Shown here: positions 8,127-16,648 of the stretch, piece by piece | Layout: each line of letters starts with the position of its first letter | Numbering within the stretch: the first letter of the stretch is position 1 | NCBI RefSeq assembly: GCF_002834385.1 | Contig: NZ_PITQ01000002.1 | Location: 1-64,000, forward strand | DNA: 64,000 bases | DNA from: Rahnella sp. AA | Lineage (GTDB): Bacteria; Pseudomonadota; Gammaproteobacteria; Enterobacterales; Enterobacteriaceae | Direction: 5' to 3' | The notes under the pieces: generated by a model | Databases searched by the model: none | Told to the model about the DNA's origin: nothing | Seen by the model: only the letters and a program-made list of their open reading frames with translations | Translations under genes and position numbers: made by a program

Positions 8127-9446
8127 ATGGACTCCACGCTCATTACCCCCCGCCCCGATAAGGAGACACCTTCAGTTAACCGCGCACGCCGTGCTGCCTG
8201 GGGCAGTTTCGCCGGTGCGGTGGTCGATTGGTTCGATTTTTTGCTCTACGGCATCACCGCAGCGCTGGTATTTAACAGTGAATTCTTTCCGCAGGTCGAC
8301 CCGGCGATGGGTACGCTGGCCGCTTTTGCCACTTTTGGCGTCGGTTTTTTGTTCCGCCCTCTCGGCGGTATTGTCTTCGGCCATTTCGGCGACCGTCTGG
8401 GCCGCAAACGAATGCTGATGATGACCGTCTGGATTATGGGCATAGCCACCGCATGTATCGGTATTCTCCCTTCGTTTTCCGCCATTGGCTGGTGGGCTCC
8501 TGCCCTGCTGGTGACTTTGCGCGCGATCCAGGGGTTTGCCGTGGGCGGCGAATGGGGCGGCGCGGCACTGCTGGCCGTTGAAAGTGCGCCCTCCGGCAAG
8601 AAAGCGTTTTACAGCAGCGGGATCCAGATGGGGTACGGCGTAGGCCTGTTGTTGTCGACCGGGCTGGTATCACTGATAAGCAGCATGACCACCAACGAGC
8701 AGTTCCTGAGCTGGGGCTGGCGTTTGCCGTTCCTGTTCAGCATCGTGCTGGTGCTGGGCGCGCTTTGGGTCCGTAACGGTATGGAAGAATCCGTCGAGTT
8801 CGAACGTGCTCTGGTTGAGCAGCCTAAACAGACCAAAAAACGTCTACCCGTGTTTGAAGCGCTGATACGCCACCCTGGCGCATTTTTGAAAATCATCCTC
8901 CTGCGTCTGTGTGAATTGCTGACGATGTACATCGTCACCGCGTTTGCACTTAACTATTCAACGCATAATCTGGGGCTGTCCCGTGAGCTGTTTCTGAATA
9001 TCGGGCTGCTGATCGGCGGTATCAGTTGCCTGACGATCCCGCTATTCGCCTGGATGGCCGATCGCTTCGGGCGTCGCCGAATCTACATCACCGGCGCATT
9101 TGTCGGTGCGCTGAGCGCGTTTCCCTTCTTTATGGCGCTGGATGCCCGTTCCATTGCCGGCGTGGTGGTTTTCTCGCTGATGCTGGCAAATATCGCCCAC
9201 GATATGGTGGTGTGTGTCCAGCAACCTATGTTTACGGAAATGTTTGGTGCCGGTTACCGTTACAGCGGTGCGGGCGTGGGTTATCAGGTGGCGAGCGTGG
9301 TGGGGGGTGGCTTTACGCCTTTTATTGCCGCCTCGTTACTGACGTTATCCGGGGGTGAATGGCATTACGTGGCTCTTTATCTGATGGCGGGCTGTTTGCT
9401 CTCGGCCCTTACAGCGATATTTATGAAGGCGCCACAGCCACACTGA
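8127..9446 (+). CDS. shiA: shikimate:H+ symporter ShiA
   Basis: The 439-residue MFS protein of the metabolite:H+ symporter group is close to E. coli ShiA (438 aa) from end to end as I recall it: MDSTLI start, SFAGAVVDWFDFLLYGITAA in TM1, GHFGDRLGRKRMLMMTVWIM in loop 2-3, and RAIQGFAVGGEWGGAALLAV in TM5. Twelve transmembrane helices are expected. It imports shikimate, a precursor of aromatic amino acids. In E. coli shiA lies directly beside amn; here yaiL, the dha operon and a broken lipoprotein gene separate them. A strong terminator follows at 9463-9499. Confidence 0.93.
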   Translation: MDSTLITPRPDKETPSVNRARRAAWGSFAGAVVDWFDFLLYGITAALVFNSEFFPQVDPAMGTLAAFATFGVGFLFRPLGGIVFGHFGDRLGRKRMLMMTVWIMGIATACIGILPSFSAIGWWAPALLVTLRAIQGFAVGGEWGGAALLAVESAPSGKKAFYSSGIQMGYGVGLLLSTGLVSLISSMTTNEQFLSWGWRLPFLFSIVLVLGALWVRNGMEESVEFERALVEQPKQTKKRLPVFEALIRHPGAFLKIILLRLCELLTMYIVTAFALNYSTHNLGLSRELFLNIGLLIGGISCLTIPLFAWMADRFGRRRIYITGAFVGALSAFPFFMALDARSIAGVVVFSLMLANIAHDMVVCVQQPMFTEMFGAGYRYSGAGVGYQVASVVGGGFTPFIAASLLTLSGGEWHYVALYLMAGCLLSALTAIFMKAPQPH

Positions 9447-9462
9447 CCGGCAGAACGCCTGC

Positions 9463-9499
9463 AAAAAAGCCCGCTCAAGGAAACTTAAGCGGGCTTTTT
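9463..9499. terminator. bidirectional intrinsic terminator, shiA/yaiL
   Basis: GCCCGCT (9469-9475) pairs with AGCGGGC (9488-9494), with an A-run before and TTTTT after. It sits between the convergent shiA and yaiL and can serve both. Confidence 0.85.
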
Positions 9500-9545
9500 G
9501 ATCATGGACGCCTTGTGTGCCCGCCCGTTCCGGGAGCGAAAGGGA

Positions 9546-10085
9546 TTACCACATCAAATCATCAGGCACTTTGAAATCAGCATACGGATCTTCCTCGTCC
9601 TGTTCTTCCTGGCTCAGTGCGCTGTTTAACACGATGCTGTTTGCATCACGCTGCGCAATTTTATCAGCGACGCTGGCGGGGATAATCGCATATTCACTTT
9701 CGCCGCTCTTATCTGCGACCAGGCGGGCAATCGCAAGACGCCCGTTAATGAGCTGAGCCTGCGTTGTCTTATCGACGAACATCTTTTTAATCAGATTATT
9801 ATCGGTAAAGTTAAAACCAATATCGCCTTTTGAAATGTCGATCCTGTTCATTTCAATCAGCTGTTTCACCTGCGCTTTATACTCTTTCGACAAGGCGGCT
9901 TGTTTTTGCTGTTCGTTAAGCTGCTTGTCACGCTCAAGTTGGGCTTTTTTGTTTTCTTCGACAGCGGCTCTCGCCTCACGCGTCTGAACGCGAGATTTTT
10001 TAGCCGTTCTCTGGACTTTGTCCATTTTTTTGCTGGTCACGAGCCCTGCTTTTAGCAACTGCTCTTGTAAGGTGAGTTTTGTCAT
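9546..10085 (-). CDS. yaiL: YaiL-like DUF2058 protein
   Basis: The 179-residue protein starts MTKLTLQEQLLKAGLVTSKK and has a long, basic coiled-coil-like region at about residues 20-75 (RTAKKSRVQTREARAAVEEN; KKAQLERDKQLNEQQKQAAL). A globular C-terminal domain (IGFNFTDNNLIKKMFVD; ADKSGESEYAIIPASVADKI) and an acidic tail follow. This is the full architecture and normal length of E. coli YaiL (DUF2058), annotated as a nucleoprotein/polynucleotide-associated protein of unknown function. The basic helix suggests nucleic-acid binding. It is a single gene, convergent with shiA and upstream of dhaR on the same strand. Confidence 0.88.
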   Translation of the reverse strand: MTKLTLQEQLLKAGLVTSKKMDKVQRTAKKSRVQTREARAAVEENKKAQLERDKQLNEQQKQAALSKEYKAQVKQLIEMNRIDISKGDIGFNFTDNNLIKKMFVDKTTQAQLINGRLAIARLVADKSGESEYAIIPASVADKIAQRDANSIVLNSALSQEEQDEEDPYADFKVPDDLMW

Positions 10086-10143
10086 CTTCGTTTCTAAATC
10101 CGCTGAATAATTTCCTGGATTATACCTGCAAATTTAGCCGCAA

Positions 10144-12072
10144 TCAGTTCGAATGACTGCGTTTAAACTGGCTGGCATCAATATCGTATTGTTTCATTTT
10201 TCGCCACAGCGTGGTTCGCCCGATGTTGAGCAGTTGAGACATTTCCCTGATCCGCCCGCGGGTGACACGGGCTGCGTGGATAATGGCTTCTTTCTCGATT
10301 GAGGAAAACGTGAGGCTGGCGGGCATCAGCGTTGACGGGTTATCACCCGCCAGACGTTCGGAAAATAAATATTCAGGCAGATGGCTCAGGCGTATACGGC
10401 CATTTTCGCTGCTGATGGCGATATTTTCAATGACACTGCTGAGCTCAAAATCATTACCAGGCCAGGAATAGGCCACCAGTTGCGCCAGCGCGTCGTCGTC
10501 AAGCTTCAGTTTTGACGCGAAGCGTTTTTCCAGGCTGCGCAGCCGGTTATGCACCAGCGATGGAATGCTGCCGCGCCGCGCCCGCAGCGGCGGGATAACA
10601 ATCTCGAATGAATGCAGGGCATAGTAAAGCTGGCGGCTGAAGCGGTTTTGTTCAACCAGCGCAGAAAGGTCCACCGTCGTGGTCGCAATCACTTTGACAC
10701 TGACCGGGATCAGCCGCCGCGCATCAAGCCGCGTCAGCACGCCCTGTTTGATCACCTGCAATAGCCCCGACTGCAACTCCGGCGCCAGATACTCTATTTT
10801 TTCCAGGAACAACGTGCCGCCGTTGGCCAGCTCCAGACGGCTGAGCCGGCCTTTGGTATCATCGGTGGGCGCGTTACCCATGAAATCCTGTGCCAGCGCA
10901 TTGTCGGCATAAAGCTGGCAGTTCACCGCAATATACGGGCCGTCGGCGCATTCGCTTTCATTGTGAATAGCCTGACTGAGCAACTCTTTGCCCACGCCCT
11001 CTTCCCCGCATAACAGTACCGGAAAACTCCCCCGCGCTGCCTGGCGTCCGAAATGGATTAACCGGCGCGATTCCTGATCACCGGCGGGCATCTGCCCGAA
11101 AGTATGGCTGACTTTGCCAAGCTGGCTGGTCATCAGCTGGCGCATTTGCTCCACCGGATGCAGCAGCATAATAAAGCTTATCCCCTGCTCTTCCACGATC
11201 GGCTTGAGAGTAATGACGGCGTCGATAAACTGACGCTGGCTTTCAAACGTGACCTCGGTGTGATTAAGCGCGCGCGCCTGTTTGATGGCGCGGCGCAAAA
11301 GCGCAGGCAGCGTCACCAGCTCGCTGAGGTTCTTCCCCTGGCTGACCTGCGCATCCAGATGTAAAAGCGTGGCAGCCTGAACATTCAGAAACTGCAAAAT
11401 GCCCTGCTCGTTCCACGCCATTACGCCGTCGTCCATGCTTTCCAGCAGGCCGTACATCTGACTGAGATGCCGGTTCGACTCCGCCAGCAGGCTGTCGGTA
11501 ATAAGCGAATTACCCACCTCGCGGGCGACGGCCAGCGTCAGGGACAAATCGGACGACGCCTGCTGTTCATTCAGGCAGCACAGGGAGATCGAACCCGACA
11601 GCCGTCCGTGGTTATCAAATACCGGCGTGGTGCTGAATGACCACGGATGAAGCGCCTGTTTGAAATGCTGTGCGCCGCTGGTTTTTACCGGCTGACCCAG
11701 CAAGGACGCCAGCGACAATGCGCAGCTCCCGATAATGCTTTCAGCGCAATAACTGCCGGCCAGAAAACCTAAATCCGCCAGTTGCGCCAGCGTCTGCGGA
11801 TGACCGCAACGGCACAGAATACAGGCCGATTCATCCAGAATAAGCAGTGCACAAGGCCGGTTATCCATGTATTCCCAGGCATCTTCCAGCGCCGCCTGGC
11901 CGATGGTCAGCAGCGTCGTTTTACGCCGGCAAATCGATTCAAACGTCAGCCCCTGCGCCTGATGCGGCGGCTGCCAGCCTTCGCGCGGCATAAACCGGTC
12001 GCAGCGCTGCCATGACCGCGCGATAAGCGAAGGCGTTTCTTCTTTTCCCGCATCTTGTTCCAGGCTTGTCAT
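10144..12072 (-). CDS. dhaR: dihydroxyacetone kinase operon activator DhaR
   Basis: The frame is open to 12207, but the Met at 12072, with GGAAAGG upstream, gives 642 residues (E. coli DhaR is about 639). It has an N-terminal GAF-like region, a PAS domain (about residues 200-310), a degenerate AAA+ domain with Walker A LLCGEEGVGKELL, and a C-terminal Fis-type HTH (RGRIREMSQLLNIGRTTLWR). The GAFTGA loop that contacts sigma-54 is replaced by DFMGNAPT, so like E. coli DhaR it should act with sigma-70. In E. coli DhaL-ADP activates and DhaK antagonises DhaR. It is divergent from dhaKLM. Confidence 0.93.
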   Translation of the reverse strand: MTSLEQDAGKEETPSLIARSWQRCDRFMPREGWQPPHQAQGLTFESICRRKTTLLTIGQAALEDAWEYMDNRPCALLILDESACILCRCGHPQTLAQLADLGFLAGSYCAESIIGSCALSLASLLGQPVKTSGAQHFKQALHPWSFSTTPVFDNHGRLSGSISLCCLNEQQASSDLSLTLAVAREVGNSLITDSLLAESNRHLSQMYGLLESMDDGVMAWNEQGILQFLNVQAATLLHLDAQVSQGKNLSELVTLPALLRRAIKQARALNHTEVTFESQRQFIDAVITLKPIVEEQGISFIMLLHPVEQMRQLMTSQLGKVSHTFGQMPAGDQESRRLIHFGRQAARGSFPVLLCGEEGVGKELLSQAIHNESECADGPYIAVNCQLYADNALAQDFMGNAPTDDTKGRLSRLELANGGTLFLEKIEYLAPELQSGLLQVIKQGVLTRLDARRLIPVSVKVIATTTVDLSALVEQNRFSRQLYYALHSFEIVIPPLRARRGSIPSLVHNRLRSLEKRFASKLKLDDDALAQLVAYSWPGNDFELSSVIENIAISSENGRIRLSHLPEYLFSERLAGDNPSTLMPASLTFSSIEKEAIIHAARVTRGRIREMSQLLNIGRTTLWRKMKQYDIDASQFKRSHSN

Positions 12073-12425
12073 AACCTTTCCCGCAGTTGCCCTGATTTGA
12101 AATTTTCGAAAAAACAATGCGTTCCCTGATGAAACGCAAAACCACAAAAATCGTTTTCCCGCGCCCGTATCATTGCCGCGAAAACCTGCGGGAAAATAGC
12201 GCTGCATCCCAGTTTTGCCTTTCCCTTTCCGAAAATGTTCCGTTCAGAAACAAAAATGCCTGTTTCATGTTCCATATTGGAACCTGTTTCTCCGTAATTC
12301 CTTTTGCTGTTTATTCATCCAGAATCATTCTACCGGGTCGGCAACAATGCCCGGTAACCCTACGCATGATGACTGCCACCGCGCATAAGGGGCAGCATCA
12401 GATAACCTCCGACGGAGTACGCATA
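12073..12425. promoter_or_regulatory. dhaR-dhaK divergent control region
   Basis: This 353-bp region separates dhaR from dhaK and has no credible gene of its own; in-frame extensions of both genes are rejected on length. It contains several inverted repeats: GTTCC-ATATT-GGAAC at 12269-12283 and flanking GAAAC/GTTTC pairs (12247-12251 with 12262-12266). Confidence 0.6.
12269..12283. promoter_or_regulatory. perfect inverted repeat, candidate DhaR operator
   Basis: GTTCCATATTGGAAC is a perfect 5-5-5 inverted repeat about 145 bp upstream of dhaK and about 200 bp upstream of dhaR. DhaR carries a dimeric Fis-type HTH, so a dyad of this size is a fitting target. Prediction only. Confidence 0.4.
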
Positions 12426-13496
12426 ATGAAAAAGCTCATTAACCGTGTAGAAGATGTGCTGAGTGAACAGCTGAGCGGGCTGGTCAAGGCCCACCCCGAA
12501 CTGAAGCTGCATCAGGATCCCGTTTATGTCACCCGCGCCGATGCCCCCGTGGCTGGCAAAGTGGCGCTGCTTTCCGGCGGCGGCAGCGGTCACGAACCGA
12601 TGCACTGCGGTTTCATTGGTCAGGGGATGTTATCCGGTGCATGTCCTGGTGAAATCTTCACCTCCCCGACGCCGGACAAAGTGTTCGAATGCGCGCAGCA
12701 CATTGACGGCGGCGAAGGCGTTCTGCTGATCATCAAAAACTACACCGGCGATATCCTTAATTTCGAAACGGCCGCAGAACTGCTGCACGAAAGCGGCGTA
12801 AAAGTTTCCACGGTGGTGGTGGATGATGACGTTGCGGTAAAAGACAGCCTGTATACCGCCGGGCGGCGCGGCGTTGCCAACACCGTTCTCATCGAAAAAC
12901 TGGTGGGTGCCGCCGCTGAACGCGGGGATTCGCTGGAAGCCTGTGCCGCACTGGGGCGAAAGCTCAATAATCTCGGCCATTCCATCGGTATCGCTCTCGG
13001 CGCATGTACCGTGCCCGCTGCCGGGCAACCCTCTTTCACGCTCAAAGATGACGAAATGGAGTTCGGCGTCGGGATCCACGGCGAACCGGGCATCGACCGC
13101 CGTCGCTTCGCTTCTCTCGACCAGACTGTTGATGAAATGTTCGATACGTTGCTGGAAAACGGTACTTACAGCCGCACGCTGCGTCAGTGGGATCCCGCAC
13201 AAGGCAACTGGCAGGATGTACGGCAAGGTAAGCAGGCGCTGAGCAACGGGGATCGCGTTATTGCGCTGGTCAACAATCTGGGTGCTACCCCCCTGTCCGA
13301 ACTTTATGGCGTTTACAACCGCCTGGAATACCGCTGCCTGCAGGCCGGTATCCACATCGAACGCACGCTGGTCGGTGCGTACTGTACGTCTCTGGATATG
13401 TCAGGGTTTTCCATCACGCTGCTGAAAGCCGATAACGACACGCTGGCGCTGTGGGATGCGCCGGTACATACCCCTGGCCTGAACTGGGGAAAATAA
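12426..13496 (+). CDS. dhaK: PTS-dependent dihydroxyacetone kinase, substrate-binding subunit DhaK
   Basis: From the ATG at 12426 (GGAG about 10 nt upstream) the product is 356 residues, the same length as E. coli DhaK. Motifs include KKLINRVEDVLSEQLSGL at the start, VALLSGGGSGHEPMHCGFIG for the phosphate region and GVGIHGEPGIDRR holding the His that binds dihydroxyacetone covalently as a hemiaminal. DhaK binds dihydroxyacetone and passes it to DhaL-ADP/ATP, yielding DHAP for glycolysis. First gene of dhaKLM; 10-bp gap to dhaL. Confidence 0.97.
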   Translation: MKKLINRVEDVLSEQLSGLVKAHPELKLHQDPVYVTRADAPVAGKVALLSGGGSGHEPMHCGFIGQGMLSGACPGEIFTSPTPDKVFECAQHIDGGEGVLLIIKNYTGDILNFETAAELLHESGVKVSTVVVDDDVAVKDSLYTAGRRGVANTVLIEKLVGAAAERGDSLEACAALGRKLNNLGHSIGIALGACTVPAAGQPSFTLKDDEMEFGVGIHGEPGIDRRRFASLDQTVDEMFDTLLENGTYSRTLRQWDPAQGNWQDVRQGKQALSNGDRVIALVNNLGATPLSELYGVYNRLEYRCLQAGIHIERTLVGAYCTSLDMSGFSITLLKADNDTLALWDAPVHTPGLNWGK

Positions 13497-13506
13497 GGAG
13501 CAACGC

Positions 13507-14145
13507 ATGTCACTAAACAGAACACAAATCGTCAGCTGGCTCTACCGCTGCGGCGATATCTTCACCCGGGAAAGCGATTTCCTGACCGGGCTGGATAAAG
13601 AAATCGGCGATGCCGATCACGGCCTGAACATGCACCGTGGTTTCAGCAAAGTGGTGGAAAAGCTGCCCTCTGTTGCGGATAAAGACATTGGCTTTATCCT
13701 CAAAAACACCGGTATGACGCTGCTTTCTAACGTCGGCGGTGCCAGCGGCCCGCTGCTCGGGACGTTCTTTATTCGCGCCGCGGCGGTGACCCAGGCGCAT
13801 CAGAGCCTGACGCTGGAAGAGCTGACCGGGATGATCCGTGAAGGCGCGGAAGGTGTTGTCAGCCGGGGTAAAGCGGAACCCGGCGATAAAACGATGTGCG
13901 ACGTCTGGCTGCCGGTGGTTGATTCGCTGCGTCAGTCGTGCGAACAGCATTTGTCCGTAATTGCCGCACTGGACGCCGCCTGCGAACGGGCCGAAGCCGC
14001 CGCACACGCCACCATCACCATGCAGGCGCGCAAAGGTCGCGCCAGCTATCTGGGTGAGCGCAGCATCGGACATCAGGATCCGGGGGCAACATCCGTAATG
14101 TTTATGATTCAGATGCTGGCAGCCGCAGCTAAAGAGCAAGGATAA
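13507..14145 (+). CDS. dhaL: dihydroxyacetone kinase ADP-binding subunit DhaL
   Basis: The 212-residue protein (E. coli DhaL about 210) has the DKEIGDADHGLNMHRGF motif near residues 30-46, whose three Asp residues coordinate Mg-ADP, and the helical-barrel motifs LSNVGGASGPLLGTFF and GDKTMCDVWLPVVDSL. In PTS-dependent kinases the ADP stays bound and is rephosphorylated by DhaM. A GGAG lies 6 nt before the ATG; the gap from dhaK is 10 bp and to dhaM 4 bp, so the three are one operon. Confidence 0.97.
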   Translation: MSLNRTQIVSWLYRCGDIFTRESDFLTGLDKEIGDADHGLNMHRGFSKVVEKLPSVADKDIGFILKNTGMTLLSNVGGASGPLLGTFFIRAAAVTQAHQSLTLEELTGMIREGAEGVVSRGKAEPGDKTMCDVWLPVVDSLRQSCEQHLSVIAALDAACERAEAAAHATITMQARKGRASYLGERSIGHQDPGATSVMFMIQMLAAAAKEQG

Positions 14146-14149
14146 CGCG

Positions 14150-15589
14150 ATGGTAAACCTGGTGATCGTTTCTCATAGTGCCCGGTTGGGCCAGGGCGTC
14201 GGGGAGCTGGCCCGGCAAATGTTGACAGGCGATGGCTGCAAGCTGGCTATCGCCGCCGGTATTGACGATACGGATAATCCGATTGGTACGGACCCGATTA
14301 AAGTGATGGAAGCCATTGAGTCCGTCGCCGACACCGATCATGTACTGGTGATGATGGACATAGGCAGCGCGCTGCTGAGCGCCGAGACCGCACTGGACTT
14401 GCTGGATCCGGCGATTGCCGCCAAAGTCAGGCTGTGTGCGGCACCGCTGGTCGAAGGCACGCTGGCCGCTACGGTCAGTGCGGCTGCCGGTGCCGGTATC
14501 GACAAAGTGATTAGCGATGCGATGAATGCCCTCGAGGCAAAACGTGTTCAGCTGGGTTTAGCACCGCAGACGCCGCCATCGCCGGAGGCGGCTTCTTTTG
14601 CCGATGACCGCGACGCGCTGTCTGTGACAGTGGTTATCCGAAATACGAACGGTTTGCACGTTCGCCCCGCTTCGCGTCTGGTGTCCGCACTTGCCGGTTT
14701 TGATGCCGAACTGGTTTTAGAAAAGGGCGGAAAACGGGCGACGCCAGATAACATCAACCAGATCGCGCTGTTGCAGGTGCGTTGCAATGACACACTGAAA
14801 TTGCTGGCCCGCGGACCGCAGGCAGACGCCGCGCTGGCCGCATTTACCGCGCTGGCGGCCGAAGATTTTGGCGAAAGCGCGGAGATCGCGAAAGCAGAAA
14901 ACCCTGCGCCTGCCCCTCCCCTTACCCGCGTGGAAGGCAGCGCCGTGCTGTGGGATTTACCGCATCAGTTACCCGGCCTGCAACCCTGTGCGGACGTTTT
15001 GCAGGAACAGCGCAATTTAATGCGCGCCATCGAACTGACGCTTGACGACCTGAACGCGCTTACCGTGTTGGCCGAAGAAAAATACTCCGCTGATATAGCC
15101 GCCATCTTTTCCGGCCACCATATGCTGCTTGATGATGCCGATTTATATGAAGAGGCATGCCGGATCATCAGCGAAAAATATTGCAGCGCCTCGTGGTCGT
15201 GGGATTCCGTTATGACAGATCTCAGTAAACAGTATCGTCAGCTCAACGACAGCTATTTGCAGGCGCGTTATATCGATATCGAAGATTTGCGAAACCGCAC
15301 ACTGGCGCATCTGTCGGGAAAATCCGTCGCACAACCGGCCATCATCTGGCCCGCAATTATTATCGCCGACGACATTTTTCCCTCAACGGTTTTGCAGCTC
15401 GATACACAGCAGATTAAAGGCATTTGCCTGCGTGCGGGAAGTGACGTTTCCCACAGCGCAATTATTGCCCGCGAGGCCGGTATCGCGTTTCTCTGCCAGC
15501 AATATGATGCGCTAAAAAATATTATTCCCGGCGACGGGCTGACGCTCGACATGGCGCAAAAACGCGTTATCCGCCCGCATGCCGGGTAA
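14150..15589 (+). CDS. dhaM: dihydroxyacetone kinase phosphotransfer subunit DhaM (EIIA-HPr-EI fusion)
   Basis: The 479-residue protein has three phosphotransfer domains in order: an EIIA(mannose-like) domain with active His in VIVSHSARLGQGVGEL (residue 9), an HPr domain with NTNGLHVRPASRLVSALAGF near residue 165-185, and the N-terminal part of enzyme I with CLRAGSDVSHSAIIAREAGI near residue 430. Phosphate passes from PEP through general EI and HPr to DhaM and then to DhaL-ADP. All three histidines are intact, so the kinase should be PEP-dependent. Last gene of the operon, with a possible hairpin at 15612-15639. Confidence 0.96.
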   Translation: MVNLVIVSHSARLGQGVGELARQMLTGDGCKLAIAAGIDDTDNPIGTDPIKVMEAIESVADTDHVLVMMDIGSALLSAETALDLLDPAIAAKVRLCAAPLVEGTLAATVSAAAGAGIDKVISDAMNALEAKRVQLGLAPQTPPSPEAASFADDRDALSVTVVIRNTNGLHVRPASRLVSALAGFDAELVLEKGGKRATPDNINQIALLQVRCNDTLKLLARGPQADAALAAFTALAAEDFGESAEIAKAENPAPAPPLTRVEGSAVLWDLPHQLPGLQPCADVLQEQRNLMRAIELTLDDLNALTVLAEEKYSADIAAIFSGHHMLLDDADLYEEACRIISEKYCSASWSWDSVMTDLSKQYRQLNDSYLQARYIDIEDLRNRTLAHLSGKSVAQPAIIWPAIIIADDIFPSTVLQLDTQQIKGICLRAGSDVSHSAIIAREAGIAFLCQQYDALKNIIPGDGLTLDMAQKRVIRPHAG

Positions 15590-15611
15590 ATATCGTTGGA
15601 AACCTTTGTAC

Positions 15612-15639
15612 AATACCCGTCGGGAAACTGGCGGGTATT
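15612..15639 (+). terminator. possible dhaKLM terminator hairpin
   Basis: AATACCCG (15612-15619) pairs with CGGGTATT (15632-15639) across a 12-nt loop. There is no T-run after it, so termination strength is uncertain. Confidence 0.4.
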
Positions 15640-15685
15640 ATGCGCGGATAACTAACAATCAAACTCATTCATACAAGCAAAAAGA

Positions 15686-16304
15686 TTAAATGACGGCTGT
15701 GCCTTTTGTAAACCAGGGTTGTTGTCCGGCGCAGTTTTGAATATTCAATATGTCCACATGCTTAAGCTGTTTCCTGCCTGCACTATCATTAACAATCTGA
15801 TAGACCCTCAGATATTTCCCTGTTTCGGGATCCTGATTATGAAAATCCACCGTTGCATAATAGAAAGCACCAGGCTGAGGTTTGAAAGCAATGATGCTCT
15901 CCGAAACAGCAATTTTAGGCGCAAAGAAATTCTTAGCGCCGGTTTTACCGGTATAGAGCACTCTTATCGCGAGGTTGTGATTGGTGCTGACCCAAAATTC
16001 CTGACTGCCTTTTCTCATGCCTTCAGCTTCAGGAATGCCTATTTTTTTTACTCTCAGATAATCCACTATTCTCAAAAATACTTCGCGGTACAAAACCATT
16101 ATTCTTCGAATATAAATCAACGCAGTCTTTAGTTTCCGGATATACCCTGACCTGACTAAAATCAATATTAAATGCAATTCCCGCTTTTTTATCCCCAGTA
16201 TAATCCGTTAAGTTCTTATTGTAGTCATGTATTGTAGAAAGTGTTGAGCAGCCTGCTAATAACAAAACCCCGATAATTCCCATAAAACGTTTCAATCGAA
16301 ACAC
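15686..16304 (-). pseudogene. small lipoprotein gene interrupted by a frameshift in an A8 tract
   Basis: The first part (16304 to 16029) encodes a clear lipoprotein signal, MFRLKRFMGIIGVLLLAGCS, with the lipidated Cys at 19. It ends prematurely at ESKKNRHS. The second part, in another frame (to 15686), reads KKIGIPEAEGMRKGSQEFWV through PQPGAFYYATVDFHNQDPET to a proper stop. The frames meet at a run of eight T on the top strand (16042-16049); one base fewer would give a single protein of about 205 residues. This may be a pseudogene, a sequencing error, or a slippage-controlled gene. No family is recognised. AT-rich and flanked by dhaM and amn. Confidence 0.75.
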
Positions 16305-16648
16305 TCCTGTTTAAACTTAAATTTTGTCTTTTCTTTTTCATCATCAGTTTTCCTCTGCCGGGAAGTAAGATAATGCTATGCGTATCATAATATGGCCGTC
16401 AGGGAGATCCAGTAAGGTATTGATGAACCTAATCTATTGCTAAAAATTTCTACTAACTCAATTTTTTATAGCGATTAATTAAACCCGAATAGTGACATCA
16501 GAATCCCCATGCTGTTGCTGACTGCCTCTCACTCTTCGCTCATAAAACCATCATCCGGCAACTACCCATCAATAAAACATTGGCGGCACCGGCCAGACAC
16601 GCCATATTTAGAACGAATGATGATGAACGAAGCACAAAGGAAAAGCGT
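16305..16648. promoter_or_regulatory. amn/lipoprotein divergent upstream region
   Basis: The 344-bp region has no credible gene (the frame open from 16580 is an N-terminal extension of amn). It carries an AT-rich stretch at 16430-16480 and a PhoB-like box at 16537-16554. Confidence 0.5.
16537..16554 (+). promoter_or_regulatory. putative Pho box for amn
   Basis: CGCTCATAAAACCATCAT fits the PhoB pattern of two CTGTCAT-like 7-mers (five of seven matches each) with the AAAA spacer. It lies about 95 bp before the amn start; E. coli amn is a known PhoB target. Confidence 0.5.

Noticed and set aside
12117..12425. N-terminal extension of the dhaK frame
   Set aside because: It would add 103 residues with no family counterpart and covers the divergent promoter region; the ATG at 12426 has a ribosome site and gives 356 aa.
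12630..13355. 241-aa minus-strand ORF opposite dhaK
   Set aside because: It is the antisense shadow of dhaK, with no recognisable domain; high-GC coding DNA often leaves such open frames.
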